Below are positions 9,708 through 21,519 of a stretch of DNA of 64,000 bases, piece after piece. Location of the stretch: the NCBI GenBank assembly GCA_021292165.1, contig CM037877.1, forward strand, positions 126,546,402 through 126,610,401, given 5' to 3'. The notes under the pieces are model-generated. The model saw only the letters and a program-made list of their open reading frames with translations. It searched no databases and was not told the DNA's origin. This DNA is from Shinisaurus crocodilurus. Lineage: Eukaryota; Chordata; Lepidosauria; Squamata; Shinisauridae. Positions within the stretch are counted from its first letter, which is position 1; each line of letters starts with the position of its first letter. The translations under genes were made by a program, and so were the position numbers.

Positions 9708-10554
9708 ATTCCTTGCCAGAGCAGACACTTCGGCACCATAAGAAAGGGCCATTCAACACCACAGGATGGGACCATTAAGCAAGTGGCTTCAAAGGGACCC
9801 CACCCACCTGAGGAGGGTGGCAACCCACCTGATTGGCCATCCACCTGAGGAGGGTGGCAACCCACCTGATTGGCCGTCCACCTGAGGAGGGTGGCAACCC
9901 ACCTGATTGGCCACCCACCTGATTGCAGAGGGAGGGGCTACCTGAAACCCAAGGTATAAAACACCCTGCGCAAGGGAACTGAGTTGTTGGACCTGATCAG
10001 CAGCCTTGCCCCATGCTTGGGGTAAGGGAACGAAGGGATCGGCAACCCCGGGTAGCAGCACCCAGCGTGCTCCAGCTAGCTGAAATCACTGGCCGCTTGG
10101 GTTGACCGGACCCCCGGGAAACCAAGCTGAAATCACTGGCCGCTTGGGTTGACCGGACCCCCGGGCAACCAAGCTGAAATCACTCACTAGCCGCTTGGGT
10201 AGACCGGACCTCCGCCGGGAACCCAGCTAGCAGCATGCGGTTGACCGGGCCTCTGCTGGAGCCCGAGCTGAACTAACTAGCTGAGAGCCCTGAAATCACG
10301 GTGTCCTTGAGACTTCTTGCTTGCTACTTTGTGCTGTACTGATAAGCTGTATTGCTGGCGTGTGTCTGGGTTTGTGAAGGTCATTTTGTAAATAAACTTG
10401 TTTTATAAAAGATACTTTTGTGGCTATAAGTTATCCCTTCGTTCTAGGCTAAGGGTGATAGTCGCTGGGGGACCTCGGAGAAGGCCCGCCCCCAGGACTC
10501 GCTACCCCCTTAGTATTGAACCCGCGCAGAAGACCAGGTTGGCGGTCTTCCACT
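9497..10554 (+). repeat. 3' LTR of the Gmr1-like element
   Basis: Same length as the 5' LTR and differing at one position noticed (9890 G). It contains TATA at 9955-9961 and AATAAA at 10391-10396. It ends CCACT followed by the target duplication CTTTC at 10555-10559. Confidence 0.96.
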
Positions 10555-10736
10555 CTTTCAATCCAAGGCATGACTGTATATCACTGCCTGTAACAAGATG
10601 TAGCCTGATCTATCCAAGCAGAGTCCCCACAGCTACTACAGGCCAGGCCAAACTAAGGTTGCAGTTGTATGCATAATTACCGGGGGGGGGGGGCGGTCTC
10701 ATTGAAATCAATAAACAGCCCTCTGGCATCTTCAAG

Positions 10737-13716
10737 CAGGGGTACCCAACCTTTTTGGACCCATGGGCACGTTTGGGAATTTAAGACACTGCTGTGGGCT
10801 GAGAACCACCACAAAATGGCTCCCATGGTGGATGTAGTTAGTCACATAACGGCTGCCATGGGGGCCTGGCTAGTCAAAAGTGAGCCAAATAGGTGGTGGG
10901 AAGGGGAGAGAAATAGAGGGGCTAGAGGCTGGGAGGGAGAAACAGCAAGGGGCAAAGGGGTAGAGGAGAGAGAAAGCGAGGATGGGAGGGTGGAGAACCA
11001 GGAAGGTAGAGATGATGGGGAGAGAAAGAGCGAGGCTAGAGGCTGGCGGAGGGGGGGGGCAGGAATAGCATGGCAAAGGGGACAGTCAGTCAGTCAGGCG
11101 ATCACTCGTGACCGAGTAAGATTGTCTTCCAGGATAAAAATAAAATAAAAAAATAAAAATAAAAAAAAGAAAATTTACAAAAAGGAGATTTTAAAAGGAG
11201 GAAAATTCTAAAGAAAATTGTGTAGACTCTAGCGATGGGTCCGTAAGTGACTGTGGAGGCCAATTCTAGATCCACACAGCTTCCCACAGTGAGGACACAG
11301 GTTACCAGATGGAAGATGGTCTTGTAAAGGATTCATTTGACGTGCTTTTCGCTTAGCACATTTCTCCCTTTCACCTTGCACGTGAGCTTCTTCAAAGTCC
11401 ATAGAACCTTTGTGAAAGGCCAACCTCCAGTTAGATCGTTCATGGGCCAGAGCTTCCCAGTTTTTGATGTTTATATTGCATTTTTTAGATTAGCCTTAAG
11501 AACATCTTTAAACCTCTCATATTGACCACCGGTATTCTGCTTTCCATCCTTGAGTTGGGAATAAAGTAACTGCTTTGGGAGACGGCAGTCAGGCATTCGA
11601 ACAACATGACCGGTCCACTGAAGTTGGCGTTGAAGGATAATTTTTTCAATGCTAGTAGTCTTTGCTTCTTCCACTACACTGACATTTGTTCGCCTATCTT
11701 CCCAAGTAATTCGCAGGATTTTCTGGAGGCAACGTTAATGAAATCTTTCAAGGAGGTGGAAGTGACGTTTATAGATAGTCCATGTTTCGCAGCCATACAA
11801 TAAAGTTGGTAATACAATGGCTTCATAAACCAGTGTTTTGGTCTTCTTACAAATATCCCGATCCTCGAACACTCTATGTTTCATTCGAGAAAACGCGGCA
11901 TTTGCGGAGCTCAGACGATGCTGGATTTCACTGTCGATGTTAGCTGTAACAGAAAGATAGCTGCCAAGATAGAGAAAATGATTGACATTTTCCAGTATTG
12001 TCCCGCCAAGCTGGATAGATGGCATCACCAAAGGGTTAGCTTGCACTTGCTGATGAAGCACTTTGGGTTTTATGATGTTAAGTGAGAGACCAAGTTTTCC
12101 GTATGCTTCTGCAAAAGCATTTAGGATAGTTTGGAGATCAACCTCTGAATGTGCGGAGACCACATTATCATCAGCATACTGAAGTTCCACAACGGAGGTT
12201 GTAATTACCTTACTTTTTGCTTTCAGCCTGCTGAGATTAAAAAGCTTTCCATCTGTTCGATATATAATTCCCACACCAGTGGGAAGTTTCCCCTCGACAA
12301 GATGTAAAATCATGGCGATGAAAATAGCAAATAATGTTGGGGCAATAACACATCCCTGTTTAACACCTGATCCCACTTTAAATGGAGCACCATGAGAGCC
12401 GTTGTTGTCCAAGACCGTTGCCGTCATGTTGTCATGGAGAAGTCGCAAGATATTCACAAATTTATTGGGGCATCCAATTTTCATAAGGACAGTCCAGAGA
12501 GCTGTTTGGTCTACAGTATCAAAGGCCTTAGCCAGATCAATAAATGCCATATAAAGGGGTTGATCTTGTTCCCGGCATTTTTCTTGGAGCTGACGTGCAG
12601 TAAAAATCATGTCTACTGTCCCTCTAGAGGGGCGGAAACCATATTGAGTTTCAGGGAGGATCTCTTCTGAAATAGATAGAAGACGGTTTGCGAGAATCCT
12701 AGCAAATATTTTACCTGCGGTAGCTAAGAGAGAAATGCCCCGATAGTTTCCACAGTCTGTTCTATCACCTTTCTTAAAGAGGGTGATAATTATGGCATCC
12801 CTGAAGTCTTCTGGGATCTCTTCTCTTACCCAGATTTTTTCGATGAGTTTATGAAGCTGTTGTACAAGTTCGGGGGGCCCTTCTTTAAAGATTTCAGCAG
12901 GAATCCCATCTGGTCCACTAGCTTTGTTATTCTTCATTTGATTAATGGCTTTTTTTACTTCATCCGAAGTGGGGAGTATTGCAAGTTCCTCTCTAATTTG
13001 TTTTTGCGGGATTTGCGAAAAAATCTCATTATCCACCTTAGATTTACGATTTAAAAGGTCATAATAATGCTCTTTCCAACGCAGTGCAATAGATTCTTTG
13101 TCTTTTAAGAGTTTGGTGCCATCTTTTGATTGTAAAGGGTTTGTACCATAGGTTTTTGGTCCATAAATGGCCCTTGTGGCCTTCAAAAAGCCCCGTGCAT
13201 CATGGGATTCTGCAAGTTGTTGAATTTCTTCAGCTTTCTTTTTCCACCAGGCGTTCTTAAGTTCTCTTGTTCTTCTTTGGACCTCAGCCTTTGCACTAGC
13301 GTAGATTTTTTTCTTGGCAGCGCAGTTAATATCATTTTGCCATATTTGGAAGGCTTTCCTTTTTTGGTCAATTATATATTTAATCTCATTATCATTTTCA
13401 CCAAACCAATCCTGATGTTTCTTAGTTTCATATCCAATAGTTTGTTCACAAGCTGCAGTAATGGAGGTTTTCAGCTTAGACCAATGGTCCTCAATGTTGT
13501 CAGGAGGTTCCGTAGGCAGATGTTCCTTAAGAAGTGATTGAAGACGAGTTTGCTTAAGTAGGAGACAGGGAAAGGACAAGGCTAGAAAGGCCCTAACAAA
13601 ATGCCCTAACATTTTCCAAGGTTTCTCTTAAAACAAGTTTTTTTTAAGGGGGCAGGGAGGGAAGAGCTTCGTGGGCACCACTGGAAGTCCCACGGGCACC
13701 GCGTCAGGGACCCCTG
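10737..13716. mobile_element. hAT element containing a LINE insertion
   Basis: The left end CAGGGGTACCCAACC is matched by the inverted right end GGGACCCCTG at 13716. Flanking octamers TCTTCAAG (10729-10736) and CCTTAAAG (13717-13724) agree at 6 of 8 positions, consistent with an old hAT duplication. hAT sequence is 10737 to about 11084 (with a purine-rich GAGA stretch 10890-11060) and about 13561-13716. No transposase was seen. A related short copy is at 48448. Confidence 0.75.
11085..13560 (-). mobile_element. APE-type non-LTR retrotransposon, 5'-truncated, clade not assigned
   Basis: On the minus strand a long frame (13612-11735) encodes a reverse transcriptase: NNKASGPDGIPAEIFKEG, GNYRGISLL, YGFRPSRGTVDMIF, MAFIDLAKAFDTVD, GVKQGCVIAPTLFAIF and the catalytic YADD (plus-strand about 12165-12180). 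Coding continues in other frames through a WTGHVVRMPD…RLPKQ block (about 11674-11471) to a C-terminal C2H2 finger CPHCGKLCGSRIGLHSHLRT (about 11290-11230). The endonuclease end is missing. The 3' end has TAAAA-like and CAGT simple tails near 11090-11170. At least two frameshifts lie between 11735 and 11423. It is probably not mobile, but RT is open for over 500 codons. Confidence 0.9.
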
Positions 13717-15679
13717 CCTTAAAGACTAACAAATGTATTAGGATAAGATGCAGCAGTGAGGTTTACTTCCAAGTAAATTTGCATAGGATTGACCAAGTAT
13801 AGAAACAAATACACTGAGAACGGAGTATATTGAGTTTAGGTCTGACCTTAGATTCTCAAACAAAGGCACTGCTACTTGACAGTTCTCATTTATAGGCAGG
13901 CAGGCAGGAGACCTGCGAACCAAGCACTGCTGTGTGTGTGCTCTAAGAAGCCGTGCCACCCTCTTGTCCTAGTGAGAGAGCAGAACTCTTGCTCGTTCGC
14001 TCTCTCCTATTCTAATTTCTAACTCTGGGAGAAGAGCAATTTACTAGCCAATGGAATGTGTTTACATCAAGAGGAATGGTATAACTCCACCTGCCACACA
14101 GTAGTAATTAGCACCAGGAATATATTTGCTTCTTGAGAATTTTGAGTCTGGCTCTCTTCTTTATTCCAGACATAATAACAAGGCTATATACACAAGCTCT
14201 CATTTAGGGGTGACAAAAGAGTGTTACGGCTAAGGCCTTTAACCATCCCAGAGTTTTAACATGTTCTGAATTCACTGCAGCCTTGGACTGACCCCTTGAT
14301 TGTATCAACAAATCAGAGATTGAGGAGAGAGAAAGGATTATCATCTCAGGATAGAAGATTATGAAAAAGAATTAAGCTCTTAGAGTAATTGGAGAGATAA
14401 ATCTGTATTAATGTTCTTGATAGCCTGTCACTGCCTGTGTGAACCCTGGTATAAATATGATTCTTTCATGATAACCATGGTGGAATCTGTGTGAGTTTTT
14501 AGGGGTGAGTGAAAATGCCACACCATTTGCAAGCAGTAAATGGTGGGAGAGAATTTGGTGTGTGTGTGTGTGTGTGTGTGCGTGCGTGCGTGCGTGTGTG
14601 CGTGCGTGCGTGCGTGCGTGCGTGTGTGTGCGTGTGTGTGTTTGTGTGTAGCTTACTGAGAATTGATGGCTACAACATTTTTGTATTTTCCCCCTTTATG
14701 TTCCTTCATTTACCTGCCCACTCTCATGATGTCTCTTTGGAACAATGCTACACCGTGCCCCAGTGTCATTCCAGTGGCACGCTGGGAGAAAGAAAGTGAT
14801 AGTTGCCTGGGATGATTCTACCAGCTGATATAGTATCTTTCCAAGGGGACGCTGTGAGGGGAGAAATTTGGCAGATGCTAGTAGGTGGCAGCTAATATGA
14901 GCTCTGCTGCCCGCCACTGCTTGTGGTGGTTGCAGCAATTCTAATTCTTTTTTTAAACAGCTGCTGCCACTACTACCCAATAACTTCCCTTTGAAGCACA
15001 AGAATATTTCTACCCCTGAAATAACCCACTGAGTTTCCACATACATGCACACACACAGAGGATTTTGTCCCCCTCCACACAGTTTTGAACCTAAAGTTAT
15101 CGGTTGAGAACTTTCAGCTCAGCCTTAGCTTTACTTACCAAGAAATTTTCAAATTAGTATTTTGGAAGAGCTGGGAGCCAGTACCCCCCCCCCCAACACT
15201 CTGCTCTCATTTTTATTTCTGTAGAGGTTTTCTGCACCGACAGCGGGGAGCACAAGAAAAATCTAGTATGCCCTCTCCAGCAGGCTCTTTGGGTTATATT
15301 AGCAGCCAGCCACCCATCACATCTATTTAATACTCCTCTTTTTTTCCTTTTAACATGAATTGGTGCCAGACTAGCTTTGTTTGTAGTACATCTATAAAAG
15401 CAATAAATAATTAGATGAGATCCTAACAGGAGGTGATAAAAAATAGTGAATATAAGGTGACTTGCATTATTGTGAGGACAACAGGAATTCTGCTTCTGGC
15501 TTTCTCCCAAATTAGATCCTGACTTCACAAGAAAGATGCAGATTTTCTCAGGCTGCACCTTAAAATAGGAAGACAACAAGGGGGTGGGGAGAGAAAAATG
15601 CAGAGCATGATGGGAAAGCCCCAAACTCTGCAGTTTGTTACAATCTTGGACTGAAATTCTGAATATACCAACTAGGGTA
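13717..15679. other. unique intronic DNA with GT microsatellite
   Basis: No exon or repeat family was recognised outside a (GT)n/(GTGC)n run at about 14558-14648. Reading frames are short and resemble nothing known to me. Confidence 0.5.
14558..14648. repeat. compound (GT)n(GTGC)n microsatellite
   Basis: GT repeats alternate with GTGC repeats for about 90 bp. Alternating purine-pyrimidine sequence of this type can adopt Z-DNA. Confidence 0.92.
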
Positions 15680-15814
15680 GCCTTCCCCAACTTGGTGCCC
15701 TCCAGATGGTTTATACATCAAGCCCCAGCCCAGACAGCATGGCCAATGCTCAGGAATGCTGAGAGTTGAAGTCCAAAACATCTGGAGGACACCAGATTGG
15801 GGAAGGCTGAAGTA
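15680..15814. mobile_element. short inverted-repeat hAT-like MITE
   Basis: GCCTTCCCCAAC…TGGTGCCCTCCAG at the left is mirrored by CTGGAGGACACCAGATTGG and GGGAAGGCT at the right. The centre contains the motif AAGTCCAAAACATCTGG found in reptile MITEs of this kind. Target duplication is unclear. Confidence 0.65.
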
Positions 15815-15897
15815 GGGAGTAAACCCCATTGAACTCTCTCTCACTGGCTGCCAGCTTAAGGGTGCCATCCCATCCCCATCCCAGAGTTCCCTCTGAG

Positions 15898-16051
15898 CAG
15901 GGCCGGTGCTACCATTAGGCCAACTAGGCAGCTGCCTAGGGCGCAGGGCTAAAGGGGGCGCCAGAAATAGGGAGGGAGGGCTCAAGTGGGAAGGGGGGGC
16001 GCTAAATTTCTGATCTTGCCTAGGGCACCAAACTGCCTTGCACCGGTCCTG
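15898..16051. mobile_element. hAT MITE, CAGGGCCGGTGC family
   Basis: 154 bp, ends CAGGGCCGGTGC and GCACCGGTCCTG, with a perfect 8-bp target duplication CCTCTGAG at 15890-15897 and 16052-16059. It is the shortest of four family copies in the window. Confidence 0.93.
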
Positions 16052-16186
16052 CCTCTGAGCAATGTTATATCATGATGCAACAATATTCTAGAAGGTTTAT
16101 GGGCCTGGGACTGGTGTGATGTTTGAGGCCATGCTGCTGCCCCCTACAAGGACCTCCCATGCACATTTGTACAAAGCTGGCGGGAG

Positions 16187-17478
16187 TAGAATCATAGAAT
16201 CACAGAAAAGTAGAGTTCGAAAGGGCCTACAAGGCCATCGAGTCCAACCCCCTGCTCAATGCAGGAATCCAGGTCAAAGCATCCCTGACAGATGGCTGTC
16301 CAGCTGCACCTTAAGGTACATTAATACCTTGGATTGCAAGCATAATTCATTCCAGAACCGTGCTTGTAATCCAAAACACTCTTATATCAAAGCGAGTCTC
16401 TGGCAGGCATGAGCGGGGCCGATTTTGGCCCGCTACGCCCGGTCGAGGCGAGCGGTTACATCCCTACGACTACTTGTATTGCAAGACGTAGCTTGTTTAT
16501 CAAGTCAAAATTTATTTAAAAAAATTGCTTGTCTTGCAAAACGCTCTCAGACCAAGTTACTTGCAATCCAAGGTATTACTGTAGTTGGAAAAATTTCCTG
16601 ACTGTAGAGTGTAACCTTTTCCTGACAGTCATGAATTTTTTTCCTGATGTTTAGGTGGAATCTGGGTTCCTGTAACTTGAGCCCATTATTCCGTGTCCTG
16701 CAAACTGGGATGATCGAGAAGAGAATTATCACTTCCCACGATTTGGAAGCTATACTTCTATTAATGCAGCCCAAAATAGCATTTGCCTTCTTTGCAGCCA
16801 CATCGCATTGCTGGCTCATATTCAGTTTGTGATCTACCACAATTCCAAGATCCTTCTCATTTGTAGTATTGTTGAGCCAAGTGTCCCCCATTCTGTAACT
16901 GTGCATTTGGTTTCCTCTCCCTAGGTGCAGCACTTGGCATTTATCCCTATTAAATTTCATTCTGTTGTTTTCGGCCCAGCGCTCCAGCCTATCGAGGTCA
17001 CTTTGAATTTTGTTTCTGTCTTCCAGAGTATTAGCTGTTCCACCCAACTTTGTGTCATCTGCAAATTTGATAAGCATTCCCTGTACCTCCTCCTCCAAGT
17101 CATTAATAAAAATGTTGAAGAGCACTGGGCCCAGGACTGAGCCCTGTGGTACCCTCGCTCGTTACCTCTCCCCAGTTTGAGAAGGAATCATTGATAAGCA
17201 CTCTTTGAGTCTGATGCTGGCTTCTATTAATCACTGCATTGTTTTCAAGGTGCTTGCAGACTGACTTCTTTATAATCTGCTCCAATCTAGCCCACTTTTA
17301 GCTAGCTTGCTGATCAGGATATCATGAGGCACTTTGTCGAAAGCTTTGCTGAAGTCTAGATATATTATGTCCACAGCATTCCCACAGTCCACAAGGGAGG
17401 TTACATGATCAAAAAAATGAGATCAGATTGGTCTGGCAGGATTTGTTCTTGACAAATCCATGTTGGCTATTAGTAATC
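16187..17478 (-). mobile_element. CR1 LINE, minus strand, deleted and interrupted
   Basis: The CR1 3' tail starts at about 16187. Coding text includes FINDLEEEVQGM, the RT motif FADDTKLGG, KFNRDKCQVLHLG and [11 protein letters not shown]. An internal deletion of about 300 bp joins the end of the ORF to the LNMSQQ block near 16723. A Tigger-like MITE lies at 16319-16581. The 5' side carries further CR1 RT sequence up to about 17478. Several frameshifts make it inactive. Confidence 0.88.
16319..16581. mobile_element. Tigger-like MITE (263 bp)
   Basis: Inverted termini (C)AxTAATACCTTGGATTG / CAATCCAAGGTATTACTG, flanked by TA (16317-16318 and 16582-16583), inside the CR1. The first bases read CAT rather than CAG. 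Confidence 0.88.
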
Positions 17479-18663
17479 ACTGCATTGTTTTCAAGGTGAT
17501 GAGCTGCATCCTAGAGTAATAAAGGAACTGGCAGAAGAACTCTCAGAACCACTGTCTATTATCTTTGAGAAATCATGAAGGACAGGTGAAGTGCCAGATG
17601 ACTGGAGGAGGGCAAATGTTGTTCCCATCTTCAAAAAGGGCAAGAAGGAGGAACCTGGGAACTATAGGCCAGTCAGTCTGACATCAATCCCTGGGAACTT
17701 TTGGAGTAGATTATAAAAAAGTCAGTCTGCAAGCACCTTGAAAACAATCAAGTGAAGAAAGCAAATGCTATTTTGGGCTGCATTAATAGAAGTATAGCTT
17801 CCAAATCGCGGGAAGTGATAATTCCCCTTTACTCAGCACTGGTTAGGCCTCATCCTGAGTACTGCGTCCAGTTCTGGGCACCACTTCTTTAAGAAACTGG
17901 AGAGGGTTCAGAGGAGGGCAACAAAGATGATAAAGGGACTGGAAACAAGGCCCTATGAAGAGAGACTGAAAGAACTGGGCATGTTTAGCCTTCAAAAGAG
18001 GAGACTGAGGGGAGATATGATCGCACTCTTCCTTCCAGTACTTGAAGGGATGTCACACAGAGGAGGGCCAGGATCTCTTCTCGATCATCCCAGTTTGCAG
18101 GACACGGAATAATGGGCTCAAGTTACAGGAACCTAGATTCCACCTAAACATCAGGAAAAATTTCCTGACTGTTAGAGCAATAAGACAATGGAATCAACTA
18201 CCTATGGAGGTGGTGGGCTCTCCCAGTCTGGAGGCATTCAAGGTGCAACTGGACAATCATCTGTCAGGGATGCTTTGACCTGGATTCCTGCACTGAGCAG
18301 GGGGTTGGACTCGATGGCCTTGTAGGCCCCTTCCAACTCTACTTTTCTATGATTCTATGACAGAGGAGGGCCAGGATCTCTTCTCGATCATCCCAGTTTG
18401 CAGGACACGGAATAATGGGCTCAAGTTACAGGAACCCAGATTCCACCTAAACATCAGGAAAAAATTCCTGACTGTTAGAGCAATAAGACAATGTAATCAA
18501 CTACCTAGGGAGGTGGTGGGCTCTCCCAATCTGGAGGCATTCAAGGTGCAGCTGGACAGCCATCTGTCAGGGATGCTTTGACCTGGATCCCTGCATTGAG
18601 CAGGGGGTTGGACTCGATGGCCTTGTAGGCCCCTTCCAACTCTACTTTTCTATGATTCTATGA
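17479..18663 (+). mobile_element. CR1 LINE, plus strand, with duplicated 3' end
   Basis: This copy is head-to-head with the previous CR1. It contains RT text around 17500-17690 (KKGKKEEPGNYRPVSLTSIP), a deletion, then the C-terminal block from 17755 (KANAILGC…[11 protein letters not shown]) and the 3' end with TATGATTCTATGA at about 18345-18360. A second copy of the last ~303 bp follows directly (18361-18663). The ORF is broken by deletion and stops. Confidence 0.88.
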
Positions 18664-21519
18664 TACTTAGTTTGCATTAATGAACAAGAAATTACCTTCC
18701 TGACTGGTTGGAGCTGGGGAGAGAAAAAAATAATTTTAAGAGAGCCAGGGGTGCTGGAACTGGAGAGCTGATTAAGAAAGAAAGCTGGACCAATGACAGT
18801 AAGAAATTGCCTATTATTTATTTCATTTATGTCCTGCCTTTCTGTCAAAAAATGGCACTCAAAGTGGCTTGGATAAGGAACCTGGATAAAATAAGGACAC
18901 AGTCTAATGAGGTTTGCTGGGTGTGTTTATCCCTTGTTATTTTATTACGGTATTCCTCATATGGTTTTTTTTGTGTGTGTTTCTATCTATTCAGATTTTT
19001 AAAACATTTTTTTTCCTACTGACATTTTTCTTCTGTAAAATTTAAAGTGTTAGTTAAAATGTTGTGGTTTCTTTTAGATTACCCACCCCATGTCTAATAG
19101 CCAACCCCCACATGACCTAAAGTAGGTAGACCCAGAGAGTTTTAAGGCTGGTTCAGAGGAGGCAGCCGAATGAAAAAAGATTTCCACCTGGTGGCAGTGG
19201 AAGGGGCCACAGGGACTGCAGAGCAAAAAGGAGCATCTGCGCAACATTTTGCTTGTTCCCCTTCCACTCATGGAGTAGGGTGTTGCTTGCTGGTCTGTGA
19301 CAAGAGCTATCAGTGTAGGTGCCTGGAGCCTGGAGGCAGCACCTCTCAAAGATCTGAGAATAGACAGCAGATAGCCAGTAACATTCTGCTGATGTGTTTT
19401 AATGGGAACTGGGATGGCCCAAGAAAGTACAGTATAGGTCTTGGGTGGAGATGACTCATCTTTTACCTTTACCTCCCCACTCCTTAAGGAATGTGCTAAT
19501 TGAGTCTGAGGTGAGAACAATAGTAGCAAGCTAAGGGGAAAGTGGTTTTGGCCTCTGTTTCATCCACAAGAGCCCACATTGTGGCTGAAAGTTCTCATTT
19601 AATTCAATGGAAAGCAAAAATACACTCCCAACCACCATTCCACCCACATTACTGTGACAGAGCATTGTATTCAAACTAGTTCTGCACCTAATCACAGCAT
19701 ATCAACAGTAGTATTTAACTACCATAACTCAGATGATAGGCCATGCAGCTCTCTCTCTCTAGAGCCAGTAGACGAGGCTTCCCCTGTAATAGAAATAGCA
19801 GAGCTCTCTGGAGACCCTCAGTTTCTGGACTCTTGCCACTTGTGGTTGCCACTGTAGAGAGTGCTGTGGTGTCCTTGTGTTTGTCAGGTTGTGCTTCATG
19901 TGAGTAGTGGGCATAGGGTGATGTCCTGGGGGTGTTCCCCTGTTGCTGCATGTGGGTTGGCTCCATCCATGCCCACCTGGTATGGAGGTATCCTCAGCAT
20001 GCCACCACTTGATTGGTGGGAGTAGAGAGTGTTATCCGATGCTGGGGGAGTGGCTTGCAGTGTTGCTACATTTTCTGTTGTTTGAAGCACTGTTTTTTTT
20101 TTCAACTTTTCTGTTAGGAGTGCATGGAATCCTGATGTTCCACCAGCATCAGCTGGCTGCCAGCATGGCAGTATTGTAAAATTGCAAGGCCCATAATTAT
20201 GATTTTAAAATATTAAATTCACTTTCAGTTTCCTCTCTCAAAATTATTTTTGCAAGGATTTTAGGTCTCTACTTCATTTCCCACTATTGTTTCTTATGCC
20301 TGTTATCTCAACTATTTAAGAGGTCTCACATCTTTTTACTGAGCCACATACCCACACTTCAACATGATTTTCTCAGCAAGATGTTTTGGAAGAGTCCACT
20401 GATTTATGGGAGTAATGCAAGTTACTTAGGTTGCCTTAGGGGGATTTACTTCCAAATAAACATCAGATCAGACTGCTAAACCGCAACCCTATTGCACTTA
20501 CTGGTGAGTAAGGCACACTGAATTCAGTGGGATTTAATGCTATGTAATGTTGCTTAGGAATGTTGTTAAGCAGGCATCTCTGTTGTTAAGCAGGCATTGC
20601 TCCCAACCTGTGTGGCTGCAGAATTAAGGGGGTGAACGTGAAAGGTGGTGGTGGTGGTGGTGGTGGGGAATTGACTTACCTTTTGTCCTCTTTTTTGCCT
20701 TTGCTGTCATCTGTTTCAGTATGGTGGCCATGGTGCTCCTCCTGGTGGTTGCCAACTTGCAGCCACCGTTTTTATTTCCTAAACCTCCACCTGATCAATC
20801 TTACATCATGACACGTTTTTCAGAGGGGTATCTTGGAACTAAAAATAGCAGTGCATACTGAGGGCTGCCATTTTCACCCAGCCCCCCTGAATGACACTGT
20901 GGTCTTGATGTACCATTGCTCAGTTGGGTTTGGGGAAATTAAAATCATGGCTGCCAAGAAGACTGGCGCTAGCATGTTTTGCAGCCTCCCCTGTTTTTCT
21001 CCCAATCTCCGAATCACCAAAAAACAAAACAAAACAACCACCCTCTGCATTTTCACTGTTTGCAAAAGGGGTGGGGGGATTTCAGCCCAACCTCAGTTCT
21101 GAAGGGTGTTTTTCCATTTTATTAACCCAGTCTATAATATGAGATGACTAAGATCTATTTTTCACAAGATGCAGATGAACTGTATCACTTTAGAGTAGAC
21201 GTATGGCTGTCCATATGATTGCTCCTCCATACAGCTGAAAACTAGCAGGTCTACACAGGCTTCTCCCTAGCATGCTGGTTTTCCATGTGGAGGGAATTAT
21301 TTTGTATGGATGTGATTCAGTCGTGTGAGCCACCACCTGCTAGTCTGAAGAGGTATAGTGCTGTCACAGGTTTAGCACCTCATCTACCCTTTGTGAAGAC
21401 TAACTAGATATGGTGAGGGCAGGCACATTTGTTCATTCACTTGTCTGCCCTATTCATGTATAAAGTGGAGGTGTGGGGTTGGGGGTCTAATTTTAACATA
21501 AAATGTGGTGCTCGGGTGT
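18664..21519. other. unique intronic DNA
   Basis: No exon was recognised. A SINE/LINE 3' remnant lies at about 18805-18870, a reptile-type repeat fragment containing TTCAGTGGGATTTA at about 20440-20540, and a (GGT)n run at about 20648-20665. Confidence 0.5.

Larger units (their letters stand above)
3761..10554 (+). mobile_element. Gmr1-like Ty3/gypsy LTR retrotransposon, near full length
   Basis: The 6794-bp element has two 1058-bp LTRs and a perfect 5-bp target duplication CTTTC (3756-3760 and 10555-10559). The LTRs differ at one position that I found (4154 A against 9890 G), so insertion was recent. The internal region runs: tRNA-Leu primer site, gag with SCAN-like capsid end and CCHC knuckle, aspartic protease, integrase, reverse transcriptase, RNase H, purine tract. 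Integrase before RT is the copia-like order described for Gmr1-like gypsy elements of deuterostomes. Gag contains frame breaks between about 5230 and 5570, and a TGA separates protease from integrase. It lies in the same orientation as PCDHA. Confidence 0.96.
3528..10576. mobile_element. pogo/Tigger-like DNA transposon, split by a gypsy element
   Basis: The left end begins CAGTAATACCTTGGATT and the right end is its approximate complement (ATCCAAGGCATGACTG), flanked on both sides by TA (3526-3527 and 10577-10578), the target duplication of Tc1/mariner-pogo elements. The transposon sequence is only 3528-3760 plus 10560-10576. The rest is the gypsy element and its duplicated CTTTC. It is non-autonomous, about 250 bp when joined, and has relatives at 16319, 31619 and 39903. 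The Tigger assignment rests on terminus style and the TA duplication; no transposase is present. Confidence 0.8.

Noticed and set aside
16126..16150. CTCF site (TGTAGGGGGCAGCAG on the minus strand)
   Set aside because: The right half fits the core, but the left half has three mismatches. No support for placing an insulator here.
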